DNA of 64,000 bases from Ruminococcaceae bacterium UBA2854 (GCA_002350765.1 DEFK01000017.1:62001-126000); one strand, 5' to 3'; counted from the first letter of the stretch, positions 52,289 through 61,416 are shown. Notes: generated by a model from the sequence alone, not told the origin. Numbers and translations are program-made.

Positions 52289-54132
52289 TCGGTATTCCTC
52301 CTTTTCGGGATAATAACTTTAGCTGTTGTGCCCTTGTCAGGCTCGCTTGTAACGATAACATCCGCATCACACATATCTTTAAGGCGTTTTTTGGTGTTCT
52401 CCATACCGATATGTGAGCGGCCGTCGTCTTTCTTTTTATTTACGTCAAAGCCCACGCCGTCGTCCTCTATAATAACCTCATAATCGGTCTCGGTCTCGCG
52501 GGTGGAGATTTTAACCGTTCCGCCGTCCTCTTTCATACCGACGCCGTGCTTGACAGCGTTTTCAACCAGCGGCTGAATCGAGAGCAGCGGGATTTCAAAA
52601 TCCGTTGCCTGAATATCATATTCGATATTCAGCTGGTCGTCGAAACGAAGCTTTTCTATATATAAGTATTTTTTAAGGTGCTCCAGTTCCTTTTCGAAGG
52701 GTACGGGAGCCGTTTGTTTTAATGAGTCCATATTACCGCGGAGATAGTCCGAGAACGCTACCGTAGCGTTGTAGGCGGTGTCGGGATTTAGCTTGCATAA
52801 AATTGCGATAGACGAAAGCGCGTTATACATAAAGTGCGGTCTTATCTGGCTTACCATAACGCTTACCTTAGCCTCGTAAAGCTCTTTTTGTACCTGCTGA
52901 TAGCGGATAGCTTCCTTGTACTGCGTGCGTAAATCCAGTATCAGTCTTACGATCTGGTACGCCATTGTTACCGCAAGACCGTAATTGAAGAAGCGTGAAC
53001 CCGCGAGGTGAATATACTGGTCGAGTATGTCGAGCATAAGGGTAAGCATAAGCGGGCTCCACGATATTAGGAATACAAGCGCGTTGCGGTTGCCGCGTAT
53101 TTCCAAGCAAAGCAGTACAATCATAATTACCGCGCATACCGCTGTATTAATAAACATATTCGGTCTTGTGGCGGTAACGTCTATGACGTTTGTAAGATGT
53201 AAAACCGCCGCGACTATTACCGACAGGAAAAAGAGCGTTATAGTAAGGTTCGCTATCGCTCTTGTCATAGGCTTTTGGAGGTTGGATTTAAGATAGAGGA
53301 ATATCGTAGTTATAAAAAGATAGCTCATCATCCTGACGGTAAACAGACATATCGTCACGTCCGTAATCCAAAGATTAAGGAAATCTCCGAGCGACTGCGT
53401 TATCATATACAGTCCCCAGAAAAAACACAGCGCTCCGAAGCATAGATATTTGTAGTTTACTTTTCCGAGCACAAAGCTCGATACGGGGAAGAAAAATAAC
53501 CCGAAAAAGCATACGAGAACAAATAGCAGAAAGCTCGGCATTGACTTAAAGAACAACTGATTATACAGTCCGTCCTGTTGACAATACATTACTCCGAAAC
53601 TATCCGAAAAGCTCAGCGTCGCCATTGAGTACGGGTACTCAACTTCTATAATCATATCCTGTTTGCCGCTCAGAACCGTATCGGGGAACGATTCGGTTAA
53701 AATCTCCGTTACATCGTAACCCGGGGTACGGAACATTCTATCTGCGGGAGAAAAAAGCTCCTCGGGTATATCGGGTATACTTCGGCGGGTGGAAAACTCG
53801 AACTTTCCGTCGGCTGAGCGTAGAGTGAACCATATATCTTTTGAGGAAAAAGCCAATGTGCTGAAGTTAGCCGCCGTTTCATCGAGCTTACCCTTAATGG
53901 TTACTTTATGGAAATGCTCGTTAATAGTTTTTGTTGGATCAACATTCTTCCATTCTCCGCCGTCAACGGAGTATTTACCTACGAGCATAGTGCTCATTTT
54001 TTTATTTGTAAAGTCTACCTGAAAATACGGGATACACTGTACAATCATAAAAACCAGCGAGAGTAATACCATACCGACAATTACGGAAGTAAACACTTTT
54101 CCGCCGAGATATTCTTTTATCTTTGTTTTCAT
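52285..54132 (-). CDS. Seven-TM sensor histidine kinase (LytS/YesM-type catalytic core)
   Basis: A 615-residue kinase. A TM helix (about 15-38) and an extracellular beta domain (about 40-195) precede a bundle of about seven membrane helices (about 205-405). Next come a His_kinase domain with phospho-His in VSQIRPHFMYNALSS and a HATPase domain (PLVENAVKHGV, DDGVGFD). The layout of extracellular domain plus 7TM matches the 7TMR-DISM class, which senses small ligands. ATG 54132 follows AAAGG. It leads the operon with the regulator and luxS and faces a secreted protein gene. Confidence 0.9.
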   Translation of the reverse strand: MKTKIKEYLGGKVFTSVIVGMVLLSLVFMIVQCIPYFQVDFTNKKMSTMLVGKYSVDGGEWKNVDPTKTINEHFHKVTIKGKLDETAANFSTLAFSSKDIWFTLRSADGKFEFSTRRSIPDIPEELFSPADRMFRTPGYDVTEILTESFPDTVLSGKQDMIIEVEYPYSMATLSFSDSFGVMYCQQDGLYNQLFFKSMPSFLLFVLVCFFGLFFFPVSSFVLGKVNYKYLCFGALCFFWGLYMITQSLGDFLNLWITDVTICLFTVRMMSYLFITTIFLYLKSNLQKPMTRAIANLTITLFFLSVIVAAVLHLTNVIDVTATRPNMFINTAVCAVIMIVLLCLEIRGNRNALVFLISWSPLMLTLMLDILDQYIHLAGSRFFNYGLAVTMAYQIVRLILDLRTQYKEAIRYQQVQKELYEAKVSVMVSQIRPHFMYNALSSIAILCKLNPDTAYNATVAFSDYLRGNMDSLKQTAPVPFEKELEHLKKYLYIEKLRFDDQLNIEYDIQATDFEIPLLSIQPLVENAVKHGVGMKEDGGTVKISTRETETDYEVIIEDDGVGFDVNKKKDDGRSHIGMENTKKRLKDMCDADVIVTSEPDKGTTAKVIIPKRRNTE

Positions 54133-54205
54133 ACTAATCAACCTTTAAGTTATGCTTTTTCCATTATAACATAATCATTTTGGAATGAAAAGATAATTAT
54201 TTTTA

Positions 54206-54560
54206 AACTTTTTTAAAAACCTCGGATATTTGCAAAGAAGTTGCAAAGAACGACTTGATATACTAAAGCCACAGTCAAGGGAAAAGCCGAGACAGGACAA
54301 AGTAAATCATCCCCGAGAGATAAAAAAGAAAAATAAAACTTTTTTAAAAACCTCGGATATTTGCAAAGAAGTTGCAAAGAACGACCTGATATACTAAAGT
54401 CACAGTCAAGGGAACAGCCGAGACAGGACAAAGTAAATCACCCCCGAGAGATAAAAAAGAAAAAATAAAAACTTTTTAAAAACCTCGGATATTTGCAAAG
54501 AAGTTGCAAAGAACAACCTGATATACTAAAGTCACAGTCAAAGGAAAAACCGAGATTGAA
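54206..54560 (+). repeat. Three tandem copies of a 131-132 bp promoter-bearing unit
   Basis: Units start at about 54206, 54337 and 54469; the third is complete only in its first 90 bp. Each contains CCTCGGATA, then TTGCAAA twice with an 11-bp period (54230 and 54241; 54361 and 54372; 54493 and 54504), then TATACT 12 bp behind the second heptamer (54259, 54390, 54522). No -35 box is found at 17 bp from TATACT, which points to activator-dependent promoters. The copies differ by only a few bases. Confidence 0.93.
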
Positions 54561-54690
54561 CAATAAAAACAAAACCAAAATATAAAAACTTTAAAAAGGA
54601 GAAACAACAATGAAAAACTTATTCAAAACAAACACAAACACATTAACAAAAACAAACAAAACAAATTTAATTCCAAAAGGAGAAAAAACA

Positions 54691-56364
54691 ATGAAAAACA
54701 CAAGAACAAAGAAGCGCAGCTTCAAGACAAGAATCATCGCGACAGCGTTATCGGCAATAACACTATTATCGGTAGGATCAATTGCATTAACACCTGCCGC
54801 GGCGGCGGAAAAAGAATCAATCGGTTCGAAAATCACCTCATCAGTAACGGACTACTTTAAGGACACCTCGTTAGGCTTTGTAAAGAACACAGCCTGGAAG
54901 CTTATCGGTCCCGAGCTTACAAAGGTAGGATTAACACCAATCCTGAATACGTTCCTCGGAATTGAGGACGAAGGCCCCTCGAACCAGGACATCCTCGACA
55001 AGATCGACAAGAGCACCGAGGAGATTAAGGCGGAAATCGCTAAGGTCTTAGACGCTACTATGGAGCTATCAACAATGACAGCTAATTATCATCAGCTTCA
55101 GATGAACCAGCTTAAAGCAATCAACAGCAACATCGACACAAAAGATTTCAGAACACAGGCTGATACAGTCGCCGCTGATTTCTCCCACGCAATCAAGAGA
55201 ATCGACGAGAACAAGGCTAACATCACCTGCGACGGCAGCGACAAAATCAACAACACTACTTATAAAGCATACAAGGAAATCCTTTCGGATCCCAAGTGTA
55301 ACGTAAGCGCGATGCAGGCAAACTTCGACGAAATGCTCCGCTTCCTTAAAGGCCAGCGTACATCCAACAATAACGAGAACGGCTATCGCCAGCTCACCAA
55401 TTACTTAATGGACAGAGTAGTAGCGGCGGATAAAGGCCAGCACAGCTTCACTACAACTCCCGATTACTACGGCGCGGTAGATAATATCAACGCGGAAATC
55501 CAGGTTATGGAACAGCAGGTTGTAATGGATTTCGCAATCATCAACGCACTTAACGGTATGCAGTTCCGTGTAAAGGAATACGAAGTTGACAACGGTATCA
55601 TCACAGTTAACGAAGACGAATCCCCCTACGCTAAATTTGAAAACACAGCAACAGACCTTCAGAAGAGCATGGTTGACATAAACAAGATCTTCGAAGATGT
55701 ACTGAAAGAAAACAAGAAGATCCCCGACAAGTACGTAGTAGCTGATCTTTATGTTATAGATGGCAACAACACAGTGAAAAAGGGCTGCACATCCTTTATC
55801 GACGCTTGGTCACAGGGTATCCACAGCGGTAAAGACTTCAACATCAACGTTCTTAAAGCGGGTCAGTATCTTAAGGCTGACGCAAAGAAGGGCTTCAAGT
55901 TCGACGAAAACGTAAAGGGCTTAAATGACAAGGGCGGCTTTGAAATCCCCGCAGGCAAAGATATTTACATCAATTTGGCAAACAAGAAGAACGGCTTTGA
56001 CTGTTCCGCTAAGAAAGATATGACTCTCTTCACCGTTAACAGCGGCGCCGACTTTGAACTCCACAACGCAAAGATTGAAGGCACTAACAACAAGTTCAAA
56101 ATCCCCGACAACGCAAAGAACACAAATCTTAAGCTTAAATATATAGAATTCAACGATGTACACGACTACTTCGCGACAGGCGATCCCTGCATCAGCGTTT
56201 CAAAGAAAGCCGAAAATACTCAGATCAATCTTTATTGGGTTGATTTCAAAGTTGAGGGAACAAGCCGAATCAAAAACGACGGTAAAAACACTAAAATCTT
56301 TGAATGGTACGTAAAACGCGCTTGGGAGCGTGAAGTACGCGGCGACGAGTACTGGGGTACATGA
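54691..56364 (+). CDS. Secreted protein of unknown function, helical N-domain and beta-rich C-domain
   Basis: A 557-residue exported protein. The signal peptide (1 to about 38, TALSAITLLSVGSIAL then TPAAAA) fits ATG 54691 behind AAAAGGAG. An in-frame ATG at 54610 has an equal site and would add 27 Asn/Thr/Lys-rich residues. Residues about 70-330 are alpha-helical with heptad-like stretches (DILDKIDKSTEEIKAEIAKV); residues about 370-530 are short beta repeats like a beta-helix. Helical bundle plus beta domain recalls some pore-forming toxins, but I see no specific family motif. Codons (AAC, ACA, ATC, AAG) differ from neighbouring genes and suggest high expression or transfer. Transcribed from the three tandem promoters. 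Confidence 0.8.
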   Translation: MKNTRTKKRSFKTRIIATALSAITLLSVGSIALTPAAAAEKESIGSKITSSVTDYFKDTSLGFVKNTAWKLIGPELTKVGLTPILNTFLGIEDEGPSNQDILDKIDKSTEEIKAEIAKVLDATMELSTMTANYHQLQMNQLKAINSNIDTKDFRTQADTVAADFSHAIKRIDENKANITCDGSDKINNTTYKAYKEILSDPKCNVSAMQANFDEMLRFLKGQRTSNNNENGYRQLTNYLMDRVVAADKGQHSFTTTPDYYGAVDNINAEIQVMEQQVVMDFAIINALNGMQFRVKEYEVDNGIITVNEDESPYAKFENTATDLQKSMVDINKIFEDVLKENKKIPDKYVVADLYVIDGNNTVKKGCTSFIDAWSQGIHSGKDFNINVLKAGQYLKADAKKGFKFDENVKGLNDKGGFEIPAGKDIYINLANKKNGFDCSAKKDMTLFTVNSGADFELHNAKIEGTNNKFKIPDNAKNTNLKLKYIEFNDVHDYFATGDPCISVSKKAENTQINLYWVDFKVEGTSRIKNDGKNTKIFEWYVKRAWEREVRGDEYWGT

Positions 56365-56389
56365 TAATAGAATAATCAATATAATAAAA

Positions 56390-56416
56390 AGCCTCCGTTC
56401 ACAGCGGAGGTTTTTT
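56390..56416 (+). terminator. Terminator of the secreted protein gene
   Basis: CCTCCG / CGGAGG stem followed by TTTTTT. Confidence 0.92.
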
Positions 56417-56438
56417 ATTGAAAAAATCTTTTTAACGG

Positions 56439-56467
56439 TAGACAAAAATTTTTCGGGATGTTATAAT
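56439..56467 (+). promoter_or_regulatory. Promoter of the diguanylate cyclase gene
   Basis: TAGACA and TATAAT are 17 bp apart, 30 bp before the ATG. Confidence 0.78.
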
Positions 56468-56497
56468 TTTAATATATGAGAAAAATGGAGACAAATT

Positions 56498-57682
56498 ATG
56501 TTTAGTTATTACACGGCTATTACATTGCTGTCGATAGCGGCGTTGTTGGTTCTTTGCGTTTTGGTGCATGAAAACGGCAGAATACAGAAAAACCAAAGGT
56601 CATTGTTTTACCTTACCTATCTGTTTATAGGTCTTGCGGCAATTGCCGAGTGGTCGGGTATACAAATGAACGGAAATGACGACATTCCGCATTGGGTTCT
56701 TATGCTTGTTAAGTGCGCCGATTATATCCTGACTCCTATGGCGGGAGGCGCGATTATAAGACAAATGGGTATTCGTAATGTCGGATTTAAGATTTTAAAT
56801 ATTACTCTTGTTATTAATACAGCGTTCCAGGTAGTCGCCGCTTTCTTTGGCTGGATGATTACAATTGACGCGCATAATAATTACGCGCACGGTCCGCTTT
56901 ACTTCGTTTATATTATCGAGTATCTGTGCGTTATCGCTATAGTTATTGTCGAGTTTTTGATATACGGAAAGGGCTTTGTCCGCCAGAACCGCTATTCGCT
57001 GTATTCAATTATGACCTTAGTGCTCGCGGGTATTCTCTTACAGGAAATATTCGGCGGAGAGTTCCGCACAGCCTATATTTCTCTGACGCTCGGAGCGGCG
57101 CTGTTGTTTATTCATTATGTGGAATACGCCCAGCTTGACGCCGAGGATCGTATCAACGAGCAGGAGCGAATGCTGAATTATGACGCGCTGACAGGACTTC
57201 TTAACCGTTACGCTTATTCCAAGGCGCTTAATAAGTTTGACGCCGACGGCGAACTCCCGAATAATTTAGCCGCTGTTTCTATTGATATAAACGGCTTAAA
57301 GATGGTTAACGATTCCCTGGGACATACCGCGGGGGATGAGTTGATCTGCGGCGCGGCGAAATGTATTAAAGAAGTCTACGGCGAGGTAGGACGTTGCTAT
57401 CGAACAGGCGGAGATGAATTTATTGTTCTTGCTAATATTGACCGAGAAAAAGCGGACGCGTTGTTAAATCAGCTTTCCGACAAAACAAACCTGTGGGACG
57501 GAACGCTTATCCATAACCTGAGCCTATCGGCGGGCTATGCCTTAGTATCGGAATACAGCGGTGTTTCCGCCGAAAAACTGGTCTATTTCGCCGACAGGGG
57601 AATGTACGAGGAGAAAAGCCGTTACTACAATAATCTCGGAGATAAAAGAAGAGCGTATGTCGCCGAGGATAATTATTCGTAA
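56498..57682 (+). CDS. Membrane diguanylate cyclase (GGDEF)
   Basis: A 394-residue protein with about six to seven membrane helices (1 to about 215) and a GGDEF domain (about 225-385; MLNYDALTGLLNRYAY, then RTGGDEF). It should make cyclic di-GMP from GTP. The RxxD inhibitory site normally just before GGDEF is absent (GEVGRCYRTGG), so product inhibition is unlikely. No EAL domain. It precedes an Rsb-like module but has its own promoter and terminator. Confidence 0.92.
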   Translation: MFSYYTAITLLSIAALLVLCVLVHENGRIQKNQRSLFYLTYLFIGLAAIAEWSGIQMNGNDDIPHWVLMLVKCADYILTPMAGGAIIRQMGIRNVGFKILNITLVINTAFQVVAAFFGWMITIDAHNNYAHGPLYFVYIIEYLCVIAIVIVEFLIYGKGFVRQNRYSLYSIMTLVLAGILLQEIFGGEFRTAYISLTLGAALLFIHYVEYAQLDAEDRINEQERMLNYDALTGLLNRYAYSKALNKFDADGELPNNLAAVSIDINGLKMVNDSLGHTAGDELICGAAKCIKEVYGEVGRCYRTGGDEFIVLANIDREKADALLNQLSDKTNLWDGTLIHNLSLSAGYALVSEYSGVSAEKLVYFADRGMYEEKSRYYNNLGDKRRAYVAEDNYS

Positions 57683-57693
57683 ATAAACAGAAA

Positions 57694-57720
57694 TCAAGCG
57701 CCTGTTTTGCGGGCGCTTGA
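57694..57720 (+). terminator. Terminator of the diguanylate cyclase gene
   Basis: A 9-bp stem TCAAGCGCC / GGCGCTTGA; weak T-run. Confidence 0.7.
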
Positions 57721-57782
57721 AATAATAAATTTTATAAGGATAAAAGTGTAAAAGCTTATACTTTTCCAAATTACGCCTTATA

Positions 57783-57822
57783 CGCCCACGGTAAGGTTGT
57801 AAATAACTTTAATTAGTGGGCG
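57783..57822 (+). promoter_or_regulatory. Inverted repeat in the leader of the Rsb-like operon
   Basis: CGCCCAC and GTGGGCG are separated by 26 nt and end just before the ribosome binding site GGAAAGG. It could be an operator or a leader hairpin. I find no clear sigma-A promoter here. Confidence 0.4.
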
Positions 57823-57841
57823 GAAAGGCTATGGATTTATT

Positions 57842-58198
57842 ATGGGATTATTTGGAAAAAAAGAAAAGAAAACCGCATCAAATATGAGCAGTAAAAGCCA
57901 TTTGGATATCGAGCTTAATAAAGACGGAGCAGAATACACATTCCTGCTTAACGGCAGACTTGACACAATAACTTCTCCCGAACTCGACGCAAAAATCAAC
58001 GAAGTGACCCCTGACGCTGAAAAGCTGATTTTTGATCTTTCTAACCTGGATTACATCTCCAGCGCGGGACTTCGTGTTCTTCTCGGAGCGACGCAGGCTA
58101 TGGAAGATAAGGGAGAGATGGTTGTCCGCAACCTCACTGAGCCTGTTAAGGAAGTTTTTGAGCTTACAGGCTTCAGCCGTCTGTTCACTATTGAGTAA
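57842..58198 (+). CDS. STAS-domain anti-sigma factor antagonist (RsbV-like)
   Basis: A 118-residue protein with a charged N-terminal extension of about 18 residues and a STAS domain. The phosphorylation loop is LDYISSAGLRVLL, where the anti-sigma kinase would phosphorylate the Ser. It is the first gene of a module with a PP2C phosphatase and an anti-sigma-type kinase, so it is the switch protein. The GGAAAGG site is rather far (13 nt) from the ATG. Confidence 0.93.
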   Translation: MGLFGKKEKKTASNMSSKSHLDIELNKDGAEYTFLLNGRLDTITSPELDAKINEVTPDAEKLIFDLSNLDYISSAGLRVLLGATQAMEDKGEMVVRNLTEPVKEVFELTGFSRLFTIE

Positions 58199-58232
58199 GA
58201 TATATAATCTGTTACCCTAACGGAGAGAGCTT

Positions 58233-59765
58233 ATGATTAATAAACTGAAAGATATCAAAATATACGGATTGATTTTTACCATATTGTCAACCCTTTTTGT
58301 CTTAGTGTTGGGCACTAACTTTTTCATGGAAGCAAGACTGCAGCGGTTTCTGTATAATACAGGTGTAGATACACTGGGAACGATTATCTGCGCGGCTCTG
58401 TTTTACGGATGTATGAGGCAGGGAGAAAGCGGAATAAAGTCCTTCAGGCTCCTTATAATTTCGGTATGCGCCAGCTTTGTCGTCAACGAAGTAATCAGTT
58501 ATACCTTTTTTGTGCCTGATTATCGTATGATTTGTTATGTTTTCTGCTTGTTGAGCAAGCTAATCGATCTTGCGATGATCTTCCTATTCTATCTCTACGT
58601 AAGAGAAACGCTCGGTTTTGAGGGTAAACTTGCAAGTGTTGTGGAAAAACTCATCCCTATACTATTGGTTGTTCAAACTATCGTATTGCTTAGTAATATT
58701 ATCACACCTGTTACCTTTACCGTTGACGCCAAAGGTGTGTATCAGGAAACGGGTATTTATGTACTGGAGGAAGTTTTCCTTTTAACGACGAGTATCCTTA
58801 CAACCGTAATGATATTTATGTCCCACAACCCTTTCAGCCAGAAAGCGGCTGCGCTGACATTCATTTTCTTACCGCTTATCGAATACGCGATGCTCGGCGG
58901 CAGCTTCGGCGAAGCCGCCCAGTACGGTATCATTCTTATGTCGCTGATTATTATGTATTGCGTCATATCCAATGTTAAGAGCAGAAAGCTTGCGGCGACG
59001 GAGACCGAGCTCAATATGGCTACAGAAATCCAGACGAGTATGCTGCCGTCGGATTTCCCCGCTTTTCCCGAGCGCGCGGAATTTGACATTTATGCTTCGA
59101 TGGATCCCGCAAAGGAAGTCGGCGGAGATTTCTACGACTTCTTTATGATTGATGATGACCATCTTGCGATAGTTATAGCGGACGTATCGGGAAAGGGTAT
59201 TCCCGCGGCGCTGTTTATGATGTCGTCAAAAATCTATATCAGCGACCACGCCACTATGGGAGGCTCTCCCGCGGAGATTCTCGAAAGAGTTAACAAACTT
59301 GTTTTCGCTAATAACGACGCTTATATGTTTGTAACTGTATGGCTTGGTATACTCGAAATCAGCACAGGCAAGCTCGTTAGCTCGAGCGCGGGACATGAGT
59401 ATCCGATGGTAAACCAAAACGGCAAATACGAGATTCTTAAAGATAAGCATGGTCTGGCGGTCGGCGCGACAGGTGTATCCAAGTATGTAAATACGGAAAT
59501 ACAGCTTAAAAAGGGCGACAGCATATTTGTATATACCGACGGTGTTGCTGAGGCTACAGACGCTAACAATGAACTTTTCGGTACTGACCGCGCTCTTGAT
59601 GCGCTCAACGCTGTTCCGAAGAGCGCTTCCCAGAAAGAGGTACTGGAGAGCGTACGCGCCGCTGTTGACGCTTTTGTAAAAGACGCGCCTCAGTTTGACG
59701 ACCTGACGATGGTCGGCTTGAAATACTACGGCTCGAAGGAAAGTACCGCGGCGGAGGAACAATAA
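58233..59765 (+). CDS. Seven-TM SpoIIE/PP2C-type phosphatase (RsbU-like)
   Basis: A 510-residue protein: about seven membrane helices (1 to about 245) and a SpoIIE-like PP2C domain (about 265-500) with EVGGDFYDFF, IADVSGKGIPAALFM, YTDGVAEA and FDDLTMV as metal-binding blocks. It should dephosphorylate the STAS protein when its membrane part senses a signal. The ATG follows GGAGAGAG; the stop overlaps the next gene by 1 bp. Confidence 0.93.
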   Translation: MINKLKDIKIYGLIFTILSTLFVLVLGTNFFMEARLQRFLYNTGVDTLGTIICAALFYGCMRQGESGIKSFRLLIISVCASFVVNEVISYTFFVPDYRMICYVFCLLSKLIDLAMIFLFYLYVRETLGFEGKLASVVEKLIPILLVVQTIVLLSNIITPVTFTVDAKGVYQETGIYVLEEVFLLTTSILTTVMIFMSHNPFSQKAAALTFIFLPLIEYAMLGGSFGEAAQYGIILMSLIIMYCVISNVKSRKLAATETELNMATEIQTSMLPSDFPAFPERAEFDIYASMDPAKEVGGDFYDFFMIDDDHLAIVIADVSGKGIPAALFMMSSKIYISDHATMGGSPAEILERVNKLVFANNDAYMFVTVWLGILEISTGKLVSSSAGHEYPMVNQNGKYEILKDKHGLAVGATGVSKYVNTEIQLKKGDSIFVYTDGVAEATDANNELFGTDRALDALNAVPKSASQKEVLESVRAAVDAFVKDAPQFDDLTMVGLKYYGSKESTAAEEQ

Positions 59766-60175
59766 TGAAAGAACTTATAGTTGAAGCTGACAGGATGAAT
59801 CTTCCCGTGGTACAGAATTTTATAGACGAACAGCTTGAGGAAGCGGGTTGTCCGATGCTTACGCAGACGACGATAGACATAGCTGTCGAGGAACTGTTCG
59901 TTAATATCGCAAGCTATGCTTACGGTGATGGGAAAGGAAAAGCTGTAGTCCAGGTAACTGTGCATAAAGAGCCTCTTTCTGTAGAGATTACCTTTATCGA
60001 CAACGGAGTGCAGTACGATCCTCTCGCGAAGGCTGATCCCGATACAACGCTTTCAGCCAAGGAACGCAAAAAAGGCGGGCTCGGTATATTTATGGTGAAG
60101 AATACTATGGACAATGTCAGCTATGAATACAAGGACGGCAAAAATATTCTAACCATAAAGAAAAACTTGAATTAA
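59765..60175 (+). CDS. Anti-sigma regulatory factor kinase (RsbW-like)
   Basis: A 136-residue GHKL ATPase with the N box ELFVNIASYAY, FIDNGVQYDP and GGLGIFMVKNTMD. It should phosphorylate the STAS protein and bind a sigma factor or another target. No sigma factor gene follows; instead there is an lgt-like remnant. Its start overlaps the phosphatase stop (TAATG). Such sigma-less modules in Clostridia can control other outputs. Confidence 0.93.
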   Translation: MKELIVEADRMNLPVVQNFIDEQLEEAGCPMLTQTTIDIAVEELFVNIASYAYGDGKGKAVVQVTVHKEPLSVEITFIDNGVQYDPLAKADPDTTLSAKERKKGGLGIFMVKNTMDNVSYEYKDGKNILTIKKNLN

Positions 60176-60197
60176 AACCTTATATCGGAGGGGATAA

Positions 60198-60488
60198 AAT
60201 GGAAGGGCTGCGTTGGAGCTGGCTGTACGTGAAGCAGAGATTATTTTCCGCGCTGTACTGATCGTGATATTTGCCGTAAGGATCCGTAAAGGACTGACTA
60301 ACGGTGAGGTCTATCCGATTTATATGATAAGCTACGGAGCTTTCCGTTTTATTACGCAGTTCTGGAGATAATCGTATTTCCAACTCGGACCGCTTCATTT
60401 ATCGCATTATTGGGCGATATTGTCCGTGATAATAGGAACCGTTTTTCTGATTATAGTTAAACGAAAGAATAAGAAAGTAAAAATATGA
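60198..60488 (+). pseudogene. Remnant of an Lgt-like membrane protein
   Basis: One frame from 60198 to 60488 reads as the C-terminal part of a prolipoprotein diacylglyceryl transferase-like protein (RKGLTNGEVYPIYMISYGA then FRFITQFWR; after an in-frame TAA at 60369, FQLGPLHLSHYWAILSVI). There is no start in this frame and the N-terminal half is missing. The ATG at 60199 with GGAGGGG opens only a 20-codon ORF in another frame. The match is by eye and moderate. Confidence 0.55.
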
Positions 60489-60497
60489 CTTAATAAA

Positions 60498-60545
60498 AAG
60501 CCCTTTGGTTTTATTCCGAGAAATAATTCCAAGGGTCTTATATTT
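60498..60545 (+). terminator. Probable terminator of the Rsb-like unit
   Basis: An imperfect stem AAGCCCTTTGG / CCAAGGGTCTT, followed by TATATTTTT. From here to 60660 I see only AT-rich sequence. Confidence 0.55.
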
Positions 60546-60665
60546 TTAAATAATCTTTATTCTAACTACGGTACCTCTTTTGTAATTATAAATTTCATAA
60601 TTAGAAATATAAGTGTAACACTAAAGTGCTTTTATAAAAAGGTTGTTTCGTTTTGACACAAGATG

Positions 60666-60694
60666 TTGATTTTTGTCTCATATTATGATAATAT
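60666..60694 (+). promoter_or_regulatory. Promoter of the 60.7 kb membrane protein gene
   Basis: TTGATT and TAATAT are 17 bp apart; TTGACA a little upstream (60654) is a competing -35. Confidence 0.5.
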
Positions 60695-60747
60695 CAGTAT
60701 GTATGTATAGAGATATATGTATATAAAAAATTAAAGGAGAGAAATAA

Positions 60748-61416
60748 ATGAAATTTCCATACGCAGCAAAAGGCGTTAGCAAGATTTTTAACGCCGAAAT
60801 CATTTCGTTAATTGCCGCTTTTATCGGCGGAATCGGTATGGTCCTGAGCTTTATCGCAGTTTCAGGAAATGTTGATAACAGCACTTCCGAAGCTCTTCTT
60901 ATCGCTACAGGAGCCCTTGGAATTGTTGCAGGTATTATAATTGCCGTTGCGGGAATTATGAGCATAGTCGGCTATTTTCAGGCGGGCAAGGACGAGGTTA
61001 GCTTTAAGAAAGCTATTTTATGTGTGCTTTTCAGCATAGTATTTACCGTTGCGGCGTCTTTCTTTGCAAACCAGACAGGTTTCTATGGATGGCTCTTCAC
61101 TATCCTGACGTTGGTTGGAAATATTTGCAATATGCTCGCGACTATTTTCCTTATCTTAGGCCTGACGGCTCTTTCCATAAAACGCGAAAGACCTGATATG
61201 GTTAAGCACGGCAAAGATATTTTAACAACACTTATTATCTTATACATATTAACATTTGTTATTAATTTCTTCCTTCGATTAGGCGCTGAATCGACAGCTT
61301 TCGGCTCAAGTATCGTTAGCTGGTTATCGGGCTTATTGCTTTGCTTTACCGTATTCCTCTATATTTTCCAGATTTACTTCCTCGGCAAAGCTAAAAAGAT
61401 GCTCAGAGAAAACTAA
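60748..61416 (+). CDS. Multipass membrane protein of unknown function
   Basis: A 222-residue protein with about six membrane helices, no recognisable catalytic motif and a basic C-terminus (FLGKAKKMLREN). The pattern suggests three pairs of helices with short loops. The ATG follows AAAGGAGAG. I do not recognise the family. Confidence 0.7.
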   Translation: MKFPYAAKGVSKIFNAEIISLIAAFIGGIGMVLSFIAVSGNVDNSTSEALLIATGALGIVAGIIIAVAGIMSIVGYFQAGKDEVSFKKAILCVLFSIVFTVAASFFANQTGFYGWLFTILTLVGNICNMLATIFLILGLTALSIKRERPDMVKHGKDILTTLIILYILTFVINFFLRLGAESTAFGSSIVSWLSGLLLCFTVFLYIFQIYFLGKAKKMLREN

